A stretch of 64,000 nucleotides of DNA from a bacterium. GTDB lineage: Bacteria; Ratteibacteria; UBA8468; B48-G9; DSTR01. Under the pieces are notes generated by a model. It saw only the letters and a list, made by a program, of their open reading frames with translations. It made no database searches and was not told the DNA's origin. Made by a program: the position numbers and the translations under genes. Location of the stretch: the NCBI GenBank assembly GCA_029551285.1, contig JAKPFT010000018.1, positions 1 through 64,000 of the forward strand, given 5' to 3'. This document shows positions 37,882 through 48,264 of the stretch, in pieces. Positions within the stretch are counted from its first letter, which is position 1. Each line of letters opens with the position of its first letter.

Positions 37882-38424
37882 ATGGAACGAGAAAAAGCCT
37901 TAATTCTGCTTCAGGAAAAGTTACCGAATAAGAACCTTTTCAAGCACTCGCTGGCGGTAGAAGTCTGTTTGAAAGCCCTGGCCAGCCGTCTTGGTCAGGA
38001 CAGCCAGACCTGGGCTCTGGCCGGGCTGCTTCACGACATAGATTACGAAATAACTAAAGAGCAGCCAGGCCGGCATGGCCTTTTAGCCGGGGAGATTTTG
38101 CAGGGGCAGGTCCCGGAGGAAGTTATCCAGGCCATTGCCGCGCATGCTGGCCATAAAGAAAAAAGGACCCTTCTTGAAGAAGCCATCTGCGCGGTTGACC
38201 CTTTAACCGGGTTGATTGTCGCCTGTGCGCTCATCCGGCCAGAGAAGAAACTCAGTGTCATTGACACCGCTTTTGTGCTTAACCGTTTTGGTGAGAAAAG
38301 ATTTGCCGCTGGCGCTGACCGGGAAGCGATTAAGGGTTGTGAAAAATTGGGCCTGTCTCTGGAGAGTTTTATTACCCTGTGCCTGGAGGCAATGAAGAAG
38401 ATTGCACCGCAGTTAGGTCTGTAA
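37882..38424 (+). CDS. HD-domain (HDIG-type) phosphohydrolase
   Basis: KHSLAVEVCLKALA...WALAGLLHDIDYEITKEQPGRHGLLAG...IAAHAGH. Confidence 0.88.
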   Translation: MEREKALILLQEKLPNKNLFKHSLAVEVCLKALASRLGQDSQTWALAGLLHDIDYEITKEQPGRHGLLAGEILQGQVPEEVIQAIAAHAGHKEKRTLLEEAICAVDPLTGLIVACALIRPEKKLSVIDTAFVLNRFGEKRFAAGADREAIKGCEKLGLSLESFITLCLEAMKKIAPQLGL

Positions 38425-38427
38425 AAT

Positions 38428-39213
38428 TCAGAGACCGACCAGGGAAAGATTGTGCTGCTGGCAGAAGTCCACCACGCCAGTTTCGTTAATCAGGATGGTC
38501 CGGCCAGCCTCCACGGCTAAAACCCGGCCGCCAGAGGCAGCCATTATTTCTACAGTTTTAGGACCAATCGCGGGCAGGTCAAACCGGACATCTTTTTGCG
38601 CTCCGGCCATCTTGACCACGACAAAATCCTGGCAGAACTGGCCGCTTCTTTTCAGCATTTCGTCAGTGCCTTCCAGCCCCTCAATAGCCAGCACCGTCTG
38701 GTTTTTGACGGTTAAGGACTGACCGATGTTGAAACAAGCCAGCGCGGCCAGCACTTTTTTTCCGAAGCCAATGTCCGCCCATTCCTCCTCGGTTGGCTTC
38801 CGCTGAGTCAGGACACCGCTGGCCACAAGGTTATCCCGAAAAATTTCTATCACCGGCATAATCTTAACCCCTTCTTTTTCCAGCCAGTGGCTGATACCTT
38901 TCAACAACGTCTCATTCTGCCAGTTGGAGAAGTGCTGAAGGAAGGTTCCACCGGAAGAATCCTGCTTCAGACTGAAAACTGTCCTGTGAGGAAACCGGCC
39001 CACCAGGCCGATCTGGCCGACCTTTTCTTTCTTAATAATCTCTTTTAGCCGGTCAAGTCTGGCTAAATCAATCTGATAATGGCTGCTGGCCGGAAAGGGA
39101 ACCGGTGACAGGGAAAGGAGAACAACTGGCGCCTGCTGGCTAAGCTTGGCCACAGCTTCCTGAGACATCTCATCATCCGAGACAAAAAGCGCAATCTTCT
39201 TTTTTTCCGTCAT
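38428..39213 (-). CDS. lpxI: LpxI family UDP-2,3-diacylglucosamine pyrophosphatase
   Basis: QIGLVGRFPHR, GTDEMLKRSG, KMAGAQKDVRFDLPAIGPKTVE. Confidence 0.85.
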   Translation of the reverse strand: MTEKKKIALFVSDDEMSQEAVAKLSQQAPVVLLSLSPVPFPASSHYQIDLARLDRLKEIIKKEKVGQIGLVGRFPHRTVFSLKQDSSGGTFLQHFSNWQNETLLKGISHWLEKEGVKIMPVIEIFRDNLVASGVLTQRKPTEEEWADIGFGKKVLAALACFNIGQSLTVKNQTVLAIEGLEGTDEMLKRSGQFCQDFVVVKMAGAQKDVRFDLPAIGPKTVEIMAASGGRVLAVEAGRTILINETGVVDFCQQHNLSLVGL

Positions 39214-39308
39214 GGCTTCTATTGCCCGGTCAGGGTCACGTTCAAAACCGGTGCCTTCTCTTTGTCCGACTCCTTGATTCCGGTAAAGACTGAGAAGCTC
39301 ATCTGGTG

Positions 39309-40727
39309 TCAGTCTGGATACAACCGCCCCCGAGTTCCATCCAGGTTTTTCTGTATTGTTTTTCTTTCCGCTTCCAGTTCTTCAAACCATTGGTCTGTCT
39401 CCCGGTCCATCCGTTCCACGATATCAGGATATTTTAAGGCCAGGTCATTTTCCTCCAGAGGGTCATCCTTCAGGTGGAAAAGCTGGGGCTGGTTTTCTTC
39501 CAGTTTGAATTCCGGAAAGGATTCCTGAAAGATATGGGTAAACTTTTCCGGATGATAAGTATATTCCCGGTCAATCTGACCCAGAGAAGGAGGAAACTCC
39601 ATAGTTTCCGGAAGAGGGCCTCGTACCAGCTTCCAGTCTCCGTCTCTCATGGCGATATTGGAACTGCGCACCGGATAAAGCCGGTTCCATTGCCAGAAAT
39701 ATTTCCTTCTTTCGGCTTTGTTTCCCTGCAGCACTGGCCAGACGCTCTGACCATCAAGCTTCTTCAGTCCTGAGGGTATCTTTACCCCGACCATTTCTAA
39801 GATTGTCGGCAGCCAGTCCACGAAGTGAACCATTTCGCTAATCAGACGACCTTCCGGTAAATAGCCTGGCCAGCGGATGACCATTGGCACCCGGATACCG
39901 CCTTCGTAGACATTTCCCTTGCAGCCGCGAAACTGGTGGTTGTAGCGCGTGGTGGACATCTCACCGGAGCCGCCAAACTGGGGGCCATTGTCACTGGTGA
40001 AGAAAACCGCGGTTTTGTTTTCCAGGCCCAGTTGCCGCAGGTGTTCTAAGATTTGACCGACACCCTTGTCCAGGCGGCGCAGCATAGCGTAAATGGTCGC
40101 CACGCCCTTATTCAGCCCGGGTTTGCCCAGAAAGACCTTCATCTCTTCCTCCGGCGCCTGAAGCGGAAAATGAGGAGCGTTGTAACATAGATGAAGGAAG
40201 AAGGGTTCCTTCTGGTGGCGGTGGATAAACTCAAGCGCTTCCTCAGTGAAGACATCGGTGAGGTAACGGCCGTCGCTGGCAACCAGTTTTTCGTTGTAGA
40301 AAAGACGCCACTGGTAATAATCCTGCCAGCCACCGCGAAAGCCGACGAATTCGTCAAAGCCGCGGCTGGCCGGATGGTACTTTTTCTCAATTGCGCCCAG
40401 GTGCCACTTGCCCACCAGTCCGGTGGCGTAACCGGCCCTTTTCAGCAGGTCAGCTATGGTGACCTCATCAGGAGCCAGAGTGTCCAGACCGTGCATCGGA
40501 AAGGTGTCAATACAGCCGGTGCGGTGGGGATAGCGGCCGGTGAGGAGGCCGGCTCTGGCCGGGCTGCAGACCGGTGAGGCGGAGTAGTGCTGGGTGAGAC
40601 ACACGCCCTGCCGGTATAAGGTCTCCAGGGCCGGCGTCTGGGAAAGCCCCTGGTTGAAAAAACTGAAATCACCATAGCCCATGTCGTCGGCCAGAATGAA
40701 AAGGATGTTTGGTTTTTCTTTCATCAC
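39309..40727 (-). CDS. Sulfatase (Cys-type)
   Basis: NILFILADDMGYGD and CSPARAGLLTGRYPHRTG (C-x-P-x-R). Confidence 0.92.
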   Translation of the reverse strand: MMKEKPNILFILADDMGYGDFSFFNQGLSQTPALETLYRQGVCLTQHYSASPVCSPARAGLLTGRYPHRTGCIDTFPMHGLDTLAPDEVTIADLLKRAGYATGLVGKWHLGAIEKKYHPASRGFDEFVGFRGGWQDYYQWRLFYNEKLVASDGRYLTDVFTEEALEFIHRHQKEPFFLHLCYNAPHFPLQAPEEEMKVFLGKPGLNKGVATIYAMLRRLDKGVGQILEHLRQLGLENKTAVFFTSDNGPQFGGSGEMSTTRYNHQFRGCKGNVYEGGIRVPMVIRWPGYLPEGRLISEMVHFVDWLPTILEMVGVKIPSGLKKLDGQSVWPVLQGNKAERRKYFWQWNRLYPVRSSNIAMRDGDWKLVRGPLPETMEFPPSLGQIDREYTYHPEKFTHIFQESFPEFKLEENQPQLFHLKDDPLEENDLALKYPDIVERMDRETDQWFEELEAERKTIQKNLDGTRGRLYPD

Positions 40728-42124
40728 CGGTCGGCCACAGGCAGTTTCGCGGCGGTAGCCCTTTTCATCTCGGTCAGCATTGCTTTCAACTGTTTTAATC
40801 TGGTCGGTTCTTTTTCCACAAGGTTATTCTTCTCGCCGATGTCTTCCTGAAGGTGGAAAAGTTTTAGGCGGTTGTCTTCGTAATACTCAATCAGTTTGTA
40901 CCCGTCAGCGATAAGCGAAGAGGTGGGTTGGCCTCCCTGGTTGCCGTAATGAGGAAAATGGAAGAAGATATTTTCCCGGTCAATCTTTTCTTTACCCTGA
41001 AGCAGCGGGGCCAGACTGACACCATCCATGTGCTGTTGCGGCAGCAAGGGCAGACCGGCCATCTCTAAAATGGTGGGATAAAAATCAGTGGAAACAACAG
41101 GCACCGAGCAGACTTGCCTGCCTTTCCTGTCGGTGACACCGGGCCAGCGAATAATCAGGTTCACCCGAATGCCACCCTCATCCATCCAACCCTTGCCCTC
41201 ACTTAATGGCAGATTGCAGGTGTGGGAACCCTCGGCGGTGGAAAGTCCCCCGTTGTCTGAGGTAAAGATGATGATGGTATGGTTAAGTTTTCCAGTTTCT
41301 TTCAAAGTCTGGAGCAACCGACCAATGTTTTCGTCCAGGTTTTCAATCATCCCGGCATAAACCGGATCAGACTGCACCAGGCGTCTCACCACGCGCAGGT
41401 GCTTCTTGTGGTCGCACGGGAAGTACTCACCTTCCTCAAAGGTTTTCACCCGGTCCAGCCCCAGCCGTTTCACTTTGTCCTGATATTTGCGAACATACCT
41501 TTCCGGGGCCGCCGCTTGAGCGTGGACCGCGTAGTGGGACAGATACATGAAGAACGGTTCAGGTGATTCTTTAATTAGTTTAATGGCTTCATCGGTCAGT
41601 CTATCGGTGAGGAATTCTCCTTCTGGACCATCCTCAAAACCGGGGATGCGATAGGGACTGAAATAACCATGTCTGGGAGCGCCCCATTCGCAGCCAGCCA
41701 GATTTCTGTTAAAACCCTGATACTGCGGCAGGTAGGGTCCGCCTCCCAGATGCCACTTGCCGACGTGGTAGGTCTTATAGCCAGCCTCCTGAAGCGCCCG
41801 GGGCAATGTTTTTTCCGTCAGGGGCAGATACTCTAAGTTGGCTGGAGGAAGAAGTTTGCCTCTTTCCCGGCCGCCGATGTAATTGGTAATCCCTAACCGG
41901 GCGGGATATTTACCGGTCATGATACTGGCTCGGGTAGGGGAGCAGACCGGGCTGGCCGCATAGGCGCTGGTAAAGGTTACCCCTCCTTCCTGCAGACTAT
42001 CAATAAAAGGGGTTTCGTAGAACTCACTACCGTAGCAGGCCAGGTCTCTCCAGCCTAAATCGTCTATCAGGAGGAACAGGATGTTCGGTCTTTTCTGCAT
42101 AATGCTGTGATTATATGTTAGCAT
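40724..42124 (-). CDS. Sulfatase (Cys-type)
   Basis: NILFLLIDDLGWRDLACYG and CSPTRASIMTGKYPARLG; overlaps the next sulfatase by 4 nt. Confidence 0.92.
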   Translation of the reverse strand: MLTYNHSIMQKRPNILFLLIDDLGWRDLACYGSEFYETPFIDSLQEGGVTFTSAYAASPVCSPTRASIMTGKYPARLGITNYIGGRERGKLLPPANLEYLPLTEKTLPRALQEAGYKTYHVGKWHLGGGPYLPQYQGFNRNLAGCEWGAPRHGYFSPYRIPGFEDGPEGEFLTDRLTDEAIKLIKESPEPFFMYLSHYAVHAQAAAPERYVRKYQDKVKRLGLDRVKTFEEGEYFPCDHKKHLRVVRRLVQSDPVYAGMIENLDENIGRLLQTLKETGKLNHTIIIFTSDNGGLSTAEGSHTCNLPLSEGKGWMDEGGIRVNLIIRWPGVTDRKGRQVCSVPVVSTDFYPTILEMAGLPLLPQQHMDGVSLAPLLQGKEKIDRENIFFHFPHYGNQGGQPTSSLIADGYKLIEYYEDNRLKLFHLQEDIGEKNNLVEKEPTRLKQLKAMLTEMKRATAAKLPVADR

Positions 42125-42268
42125 GCCAGCACCGTCAATCCCGGAAGAGAAAAAGTGGTCATGCTTTTCCGGTTTTTCTCCTGGTAGTAGAAGTTAAAAA
42201 ATAGACGGTGTCAGGCGAGGTGGACTGGTAGAAAACTTTGGCTGGCAGATACCTGTCAGGACCCCGGG

Positions 42269-43063
42269 TCAGAGATCAATTTCTCTGGCGCCTTCCCGGG
42301 CGATACCGCGCTGAGAGTTCCGGATAAAACGAAGCAGGTGGCTGATTTCCTCGCTGGGGAGAAGTTTTTCCAGTTCCCTGACGGCCTGAGAGACATTCAG
42401 GTTTGCCCGGAAGAGGATGCGGTAAGCCTGTTCTAAAAGGTCAATCTTTTCCTGGGGAAAGCTGCGCCGCTTCAAGCCAATTTTGTTGAGACCGCAGGGT
42501 ACCGCCGGATGGCCGTCAGCCATGATGAAGGGAAGAATATCTTTGGTAATCTTGGAGCAGCCGCCGGTTATAGAGTGGGCGCCGATGTGGCAGAACTGAT
42601 GGACGCCGGTGATTCCGCCAATAATGGCATAGTCTTCCACCACGACATGACCGGCCAGAGAGCCCAGGTTAGCGATGATGACGTGGTTGCCGATGGTACA
42701 GTTATGGGCAATGTGAACATTGGCCATAAAAAGATTGTTGTCGCCAACTGTGGTGCTTTCTCCTCTGGCTGTGCCTGGATTCATGGTCACGAATTCCCGG
42801 ATGGTGTTATTGTCGCCAATCTTCAGGTATGTTTCTTCCCCGCGGTACTTCAGGTCCTGGGGGATACTGCCGATGACCGCGCCGGTGAAGATGCGACAAT
42901 TCTGACCGATGGTGGTATAGCCCATGATGTGCACGTGGGCCCCGACAGTGGTGCCCCGACCGATCTTCACCGGACCTTCAATGATGGAAAAAGGTCCCAC
43001 GGTAACATCATCTTCTAACTCAACCTCAGGGGAGACAAGAGCGGTAGGGTGTATGTGTCTCAT
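42269..43063 (-). CDS. lpxA: Acyl-ACP--UDP-N-acetylglucosamine O-acyltransferase
   Basis: Left-handed beta-helix hexapeptides; IHPTALVSPEVELEDDVTVGPFSII; GLNKIGLKRR. Confidence 0.93.
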   Translation of the reverse strand: MRHIHPTALVSPEVELEDDVTVGPFSIIEGPVKIGRGTTVGAHVHIMGYTTIGQNCRIFTGAVIGSIPQDLKYRGEETYLKIGDNNTIREFVTMNPGTARGESTTVGDNNLFMANVHIAHNCTIGNHVIIANLGSLAGHVVVEDYAIIGGITGVHQFCHIGAHSITGGCSKITKDILPFIMADGHPAVPCGLNKIGLKRRSFPQEKIDLLEQAYRILFRANLNVSQAVRELEKLLPSEEISHLLRFIRNSQRGIAREGAREIDL

Positions 43064-43097
43064 GATAGCAGAAATTCTTGAAGCGGTCCCTAAATCT

Positions 43098-44417
43098 TCA
43101 GGGTTCCATCAGGGTGAACATCAACAGGGCTTCCGCTGCCAGTCGGTCCTGGACATAGGCTCTGCCCTGGACCTGACCGGTCTTACTTCTCATCTTCAAA
43201 ACCTGCACTTCCAGCCGCAGCTGGTCGCCCGGGGTCACGGCCCGGCGAAACTTCACCCGGTCAATACTCAGGAAGTAAGCCAGTTTCCCGCGGTTTTCCG
43301 TCTTGCTCAACATTAAAACCCCGCCTACCTGGGCCATGGCTTCCACAATCAACACACCGGGCATCACCGGTCGGCCTGGAAAATGCCCCTGGAAGAACCA
43401 TTCATTTATGCTGACATTCTTTATACCGACGGCCTTATCCGGCTGAAGTTCAACAATCCGGTCCACCAGAAGAAAGGGATAACGGTGCGGAATGATACCG
43501 GTAATCTCATCAACATTCAAAGAATGCGCGTTGAGAGAAATCAGGGAAGAGGCTCCGATACCCACCGCCCGTTCGCGTTTCTGCAGTTCCCGCAGTTTGC
43601 GAATAAGCCGGGTATTTAAGGCGTGGCCGCTGCGAATGCCGATAATATGGGCGGCCAGTGGTGCCCCCAGAAGTGCCAGGTCGCCAACCAGGTCGGAGAT
43701 CTTGTGCCTGACCGGTTCGTCTTCAAAACGGAAGGTGTTATTGATTACCCCCTGCCGTCCGATGACCAGGGTGTTGTTATAATCAGAACCCTTGCCCAGG
43801 CCTAACGCCCTTAACTTTTCCACCTCCTCTTCCAGACAGAAGGTTCTGGCCGGAGCCAGCTCCCGGGTGTAAATCTCAGGGGCTACAGTAAAAGAAGCGT
43901 ACTGGGAACGGAGGAAGGGATGATTGTAGTCCAGGGTATAAGAAACTTTAAGAGACTCAGCCGGTAAGGCGACGACATGAGAACCGTTTTCCGAGATATA
44001 GATAGGTTCCTTCACCTTCAGAATCTCTCTCGTCTCCGGTAGTTCCTTTACTCCTGATTGCTGGATAATTTCCACGAAGGGAAGGGAACTGCCATCCATA
44101 CCGGGACACTCTTCCCCTTCCACCTCCACCAGGACATTGTCGATTTCCAGAGCGTATAACGCTGAAAGAAGGTGTTCCACCGTATGGATGGGATAATCGC
44201 CACTGCTGAGCGAAGTTCGTCGGGGATACTTCTCAATGTCCAGTTGCTGTTCTACCTCGGCCCGCACCGGTGTGGCTTCCGGTGCATCCTTCCGCAGGAA
44301 AAGAATGCCGGTACCGGCGCAGGCTGGCTTGATGGTTACCCTGGTTCTCTGTCCGGTGTGCAGACCGATACCTTCCAGCGTGGAGGGCTTTTCAATCGTT
44401 TTTTGTCTTCGGTTCAT
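43098..44417 (-). CDS. lpxC-fabZ: Bifunctional LpxC deacetylase / FabZ dehydratase fusion
   Basis: Lpx[31 protein letters not shown]; Fab[36 protein letters not shown]. Start revised to 44417. Confidence 0.93.
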   Translation of the reverse strand: MNRRQKTIEKPSTLEGIGLHTGQRTRVTIKPACAGTGILFLRKDAPEATPVRAEVEQQLDIEKYPRRTSLSSGDYPIHTVEHLLSALYALEIDNVLVEVEGEECPGMDGSSLPFVEIIQQSGVKELPETREILKVKEPIYISENGSHVVALPAESLKVSYTLDYNHPFLRSQYASFTVAPEIYTRELAPARTFCLEEEVEKLRALGLGKGSDYNNTLVIGRQGVINNTFRFEDEPVRHKISDLVGDLALLGAPLAAHIIGIRSGHALNTRLIRKLRELQKRERAVGIGASSLISLNAHSLNVDEITGIIPHRYPFLLVDRIVELQPDKAVGIKNVSINEWFFQGHFPGRPVMPGVLIVEAMAQVGGVLMLSKTENRGKLAYFLSIDRVKFRRAVTPGDQLRLEVQVLKMRSKTGQVQGRAYVQDRLAAEALLMFTLMEP

Positions 44418-45450
44418 TCTTCCTGGCCAGTTGTTCTTCCAGCTCAGCCACACGCTGTTCCAGTTTTTTGAGTCGTTCTAAAATGGCTGGTTGCTTGCGG
44501 AGATAAGCCTGAAAACGCATATCCTCCCACTTCTCTCTGGCGGGAAAACCGGTTACGTGAGTGTCCGGAGGAATATCCTTGGTCACCCCGGCTTTACCGC
44601 CGATGATGACATTGTCGCCAATTGTCAGGTGGCCGATAATGCCGACCTGGCCGGCAATGATGACATTACGGCCGATGGTGGTACTTCCTGAGATACCCAC
44701 CTGGGCGACTACAATGGTGTTTTCTCCGATGGTGACGTTATGGGCTATCTGGACCAGATTATCAATTTTTACGCCCCGGCCAATAAGGGTCTTGTCAAAT
44801 CTGGCCCGGTCAATGGTTACATTGGAACCAATCTCTACATCATCACCGATTTCCACCGTGCCAATCTGGGGAATCTTATGGTGGACTCCTCTGACGGTGG
44901 CGTAGCCAAAACCATCATCTCCGATGACGGTCCCAGAATGGACAATGACCCGATGGCCGACCTTGATTCTCTCTCTCATCACCACCTGAGGGTAGATAAT
45001 GCAATCATTTCCCAGTTCTGTATAGTGGCCGATGTAAACACCGGCGCCGATGACACAGCGGTCACCGATCACCGCGTAGTCCTCAATCACCGCATAGGGT
45101 TGAATGGAAACATCCTTGCCCAGGCGAACGTGGGGCGCGATGATTGCGGTGGGATGAATTCCTGGCTGGAAGGTTATCGGTTCCGGCCCGACAAAACTGA
45201 CAATCTGGGCGAAGGCCAGAGAAGGGTTTTCCACCTGGATGAGGGTGGCCGGAACAGAATTGCAGATATCCGGAGAAACAATTACGGCCGAGGCTTTGGT
45301 ACTCTGTAACAGAGACAGATACTTCCGGTTGGCAATAAAGGTCAAGTCTCCTTCTCGGGCTTCCTTGATCCCGGAAATTCCTTTGATTTCCAGGGTCTCG
45401 TTTCCGATCACCTTCCCGTTAACAATCTTAGCAATTTCCGCGACAGTCAT
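44392..45450 (-). CDS. lpxD: UDP-3-O-acylglucosamine N-acyltransferase
   Basis: [57 protein letters not shown]. Confidence 0.93.
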   Translation of the reverse strand: MTVAEIAKIVNGKVIGNETLEIKGISGIKEAREGDLTFIANRKYLSLLQSTKASAVIVSPDICNSVPATLIQVENPSLAFAQIVSFVGPEPITFQPGIHPTAIIAPHVRLGKDVSIQPYAVIEDYAVIGDRCVIGAGVYIGHYTELGNDCIIYPQVVMRERIKVGHRVIVHSGTVIGDDGFGYATVRGVHHKIPQIGTVEIGDDVEIGSNVTIDRARFDKTLIGRGVKIDNLVQIAHNVTIGENTIVVAQVGISGSTTIGRNVIIAGQVGIIGHLTIGDNVIIGGKAGVTKDIPPDTHVTGFPAREKWEDMRFQAYLRKQPAILERLKKLEQRVAELEEQLARKNEPKTKND

Positions 45451-45465
45451 GGTCAGTTCCCATCC

Positions 45466-45975
45466 TCATTTATTCAAAACTTTCAGAATCTCTTCACTTA
45501 AATCAGCGCCCTCTGGTCCGTAAACTACCACCCGGGCATCCAGGATTAAAGTGTAACCGTGTTTTTTGCCGTATTCCCGGGTCGCTTTGATGATTTCGTC
45601 CAGACACTCTTTTTCCAGTTCCTCCCGGCGCTGGTCCAACTTCTGGTTAACTTCTTTCCAGCGGCCGGAGAAATCCTGGAGCATGTCGCGGAGACGTTCT
45701 TCCCTTTTCTGCTTTTCTTCGGCTTTTAAAATGTCCTTCTTCTTATCAAAATCCTCCTGCTCTTTTTTAATCTCATCCTGGAGTTTGTTAATCTCCTTCT
45801 GCTGCGCTTCCACTTCCTGCTTAAACTTCTTTTCGTTTTCCTTAGCGCGATTGTATCCCTGGAATATTTTTTGCAGGTCCACATAGCCGGTCTTGGTCTC
45901 AGCCTGACTGAAGCCGACCCAGAGCCCCAGACACAAAGTTGCCACCACTCCCATCATCCATCTGTTTCCCCTCAT
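45466..45975 (-). CDS. OmpH/Skp family periplasmic chaperone
   Basis: GYVDLQKIFQGYNRAKENEKKFKQEVEAQQKEINKLQ; C-terminal RVVVYGPEGADLSEEILKVLN. Confidence 0.9.
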   Translation of the reverse strand: MRGNRWMMGVVATLCLGLWVGFSQAETKTGYVDLQKIFQGYNRAKENEKKFKQEVEAQQKEINKLQDEIKKEQEDFDKKKDILKAEEKQKREERLRDMLQDFSGRWKEVNQKLDQRREELEKECLDEIIKATREYGKKHGYTLILDARVVVYGPEGADLSEEILKVLNK

Positions 45976-46011
45976 TCTTTTCCTCCTTGCGGCTCCGCGC
46001 CGGCTGGTGTC

Positions 46012-48264
46012 TCAAAAGCCAAAAGTCATTCCGATGTGGAGTCGGCCCCGGTCCTCTCCTGGTTTGCGGTCCAGGGCGACGCCATAATCCAGTTGAATGG
46101 GTGTGCGGAAAAGGGGAATCACTACCCGTAGGCCAACTCCGGCTCCTTTCCGCAGGTCTCCAAAGGCCACCGCCTTTTCCCAGACGTTGCCAACATCAAA
46201 GAAAGCCACCCCTTTGAGTATTTCCTGGTAGATAGGATATAACACCTCCAGGGTTTGCGCAAACAGGCTCTTTCCTCCCAGAGGGTCACCCGTGGTAGGG
46301 TCATGCGGGCCAAGCGACCTTTCTTTATAGCCGCGAACAGTGCCAATCCCTCCGCCAAAAAAGCGTTCAAAAATAGGGATGTCGGCAGTATCGCCCATCT
46401 CCCTGATGGTGCCAAGGTATGTCTTGCTGTGAAATATGACTTTCTTAAAAGGCAACGGGTAATAGAAGTGTTCTTCCAGAGTCAATTTCCAGAAATTGAG
46501 GTCTCCCTGAAAAGGGCCGCCAGCGTATTCCGCGGTCGTCGTTGAAGAAAAACCTTTTGTCGGGAAAAGTTTGCTGTCAAGACGGAAGTATTCCAGAGAA
46601 GTGGTTAAACTATTTTTCTGATATTTTCCGGCCTGGTCAACAATGGAGGGAATGAGAATGTCGGAAAGGTTTACGCGCTCTGACTTAATGATGAAACCAA
46701 GCGAAAAATTCTCCCAGCGCCGGCCCAATCTCAGGTCGCCACCCAGCCTTTTTTCATCATATTCGTCCCAGTCTCTGGTCCAGCGATACAAATCTGTGCC
46801 CACCCACACCGGCCGGTCACGAAAGTAGGGCTCGGTAAAACTCAGGTAAAAACCCTGGTTGGTTTCTCCTAACTGAACCCAGAGTTTTAAATCCTGGCCG
46901 CCGCCGGTAAACCTTGGGAAGTTGGTAAGGTCAAAGTTGGTCTGTTCCAGACTGACAAAACCGGTGAGTTTATCCACGCTGCTGAACCCACCGCCGAACA
47001 GCAGCATCCCTGTTTTTTCTTTTTCCTTGACCTCCACCACCAGATTGGCCTGGTCAGCACTGACGGTGAACTCCGGGAAAAGTTTGATATCCTCAAAGTA
47101 ATTCAGGTCCCGCAGGCGGCCGAAGGTTTTCTCCACCTGTCGGCCAGAGAACAGGTCTCCGGGGGCTAAGGTGACTTCGCGGCGAATCACTTTGTCTTTG
47201 GTGCGGACATTGCCCCGGATAACGACCTCGTCCACGGTATAGGTATTGCCTGGTTCCACCTGGTAGGTAAGGTTAATCCTGTTGGCTTCGCTAGCCGGTT
47301 CGGGAAGCGCCTGCAGCCTGGCGCGGATATAGCCGCGGTCAGAGTAAAATTTCTGGAGTCTGTTCACATTTTCCTGGGCCTTGTTTTCGTCAAAGACCTC
47401 GCCTTCTTTCGCCAGCACCAGCAACGAACGAAGTTCCGTTTCCGGAACGAGCAAATCTCCGGAAAACTTGATTGTCCCCAGATAGTATTGCTGTCCCTCT
47501 TCAATCCTGATGCGCAGAAGGAGTTTTTTTCTGCCCACCGGTTCCTGAGTGCCGCTCACTTTCGCCTCAAGGTAACCCTGGCTTTTGTAAAAACGTTCAA
47601 TGGCGGAAAGGTCCGGCTCAAAAAGTTCTTCCTTGTAACGGCCCATTGAAAAAGGCAGCCGCCGGGCCTTCAACTTCATCAGTTTACGCAAGCGGGAAGC
47701 AGGAAAAGAGCGGTTGCCTTCAAAGACTACCGCCGTGATATTTCTTCTGTGTCCTTCGTCAATTTCCACAAAAACATCTATGCCGTCCTCCCGGGGTTCA
47801 ATCCGGTGGCTAACTTCAGTGAGAAGGAGCCCTTTTTCCTGATAAAGTTTCCTCACTTCTTCCAGTCCAGCGAGAAGTTTGGTTTCATCCCAGAGAGTTC
47901 CCTTTTCCACCCCTAATTTTTTTCTGAGTGTGGAAGTCTTAACCGCGCGGTTGCCGGTGATGTAAATCTCTTTGATGATGGGATTTTCCTTCACCTGGAA
48001 AACGACGTCCACACCGTCAGCCACTGGCTGAACATGGTAGGCTACCTCGGCAAAGTAGCCTGTTTCTGTTAAACGTTTGACGTCCTCCCGGAGGATTTCC
48101 TCGCTGTAGTCAGCACCGCTGCGGCTCTTGATGAGCAGCAGCAGTTTCTCTGTGCTGATGAAGTTATTTCCCTGAAAGGTAACGTTTTTGACCCTGACAG
48201 GCTCGGCCGAGACCAGCGCCAGATTAAGAAGGAGTACAGGTAGCAGACTCAGGATTTTCTTCAC
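46012..48264 (-). CDS. bamA: BamA outer-membrane assembly protein
   Basis: POTRA repeats; FFGGGIGTVRGYKERSLGP; C-terminal ...GRLHIGMTFGF. Confidence 0.92.
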   Translation of the reverse strand: MKKILSLLPVLLLNLALVSAEPVRVKNVTFQGNNFISTEKLLLLIKSRSGADYSEEILREDVKRLTETGYFAEVAYHVQPVADGVDVVFQVKENPIIKEIYITGNRAVKTSTLRKKLGVEKGTLWDETKLLAGLEEVRKLYQEKGLLLTEVSHRIEPREDGIDVFVEIDEGHRRNITAVVFEGNRSFPASRLRKLMKLKARRLPFSMGRYKEELFEPDLSAIERFYKSQGYLEAKVSGTQEPVGRKKLLLRIRIEEGQQYYLGTIKFSGDLLVPETELRSLLVLAKEGEVFDENKAQENVNRLQKFYSDRGYIRARLQALPEPASEANRINLTYQVEPGNTYTVDEVVIRGNVRTKDKVIRREVTLAPGDLFSGRQVEKTFGRLRDLNYFEDIKLFPEFTVSADQANLVVEVKEKEKTGMLLFGGGFSSVDKLTGFVSLEQTNFDLTNFPRFTGGGQDLKLWVQLGETNQGFYLSFTEPYFRDRPVWVGTDLYRWTRDWDEYDEKRLGGDLRLGRRWENFSLGFIIKSERVNLSDILIPSIVDQAGKYQKNSLTTSLEYFRLDSKLFPTKGFSSTTTAEYAGGPFQGDLNFWKLTLEEHFYYPLPFKKVIFHSKTYLGTIREMGDTADIPIFERFFGGGIGTVRGYKERSLGPHDPTTGDPLGGKSLFAQTLEVLYPIYQEILKGVAFFDVGNVWEKAVAFGDLRKGAGVGLRVVIPLFRTPIQLDYGVALDRKPGEDRGRLHIGMTFGF

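Noticed and set aside
39309-42124. Tandem sulfatases as a recent duplication
   Set aside because: The proteins share family motifs but differ throughout, so there is no evidence of a recent event.
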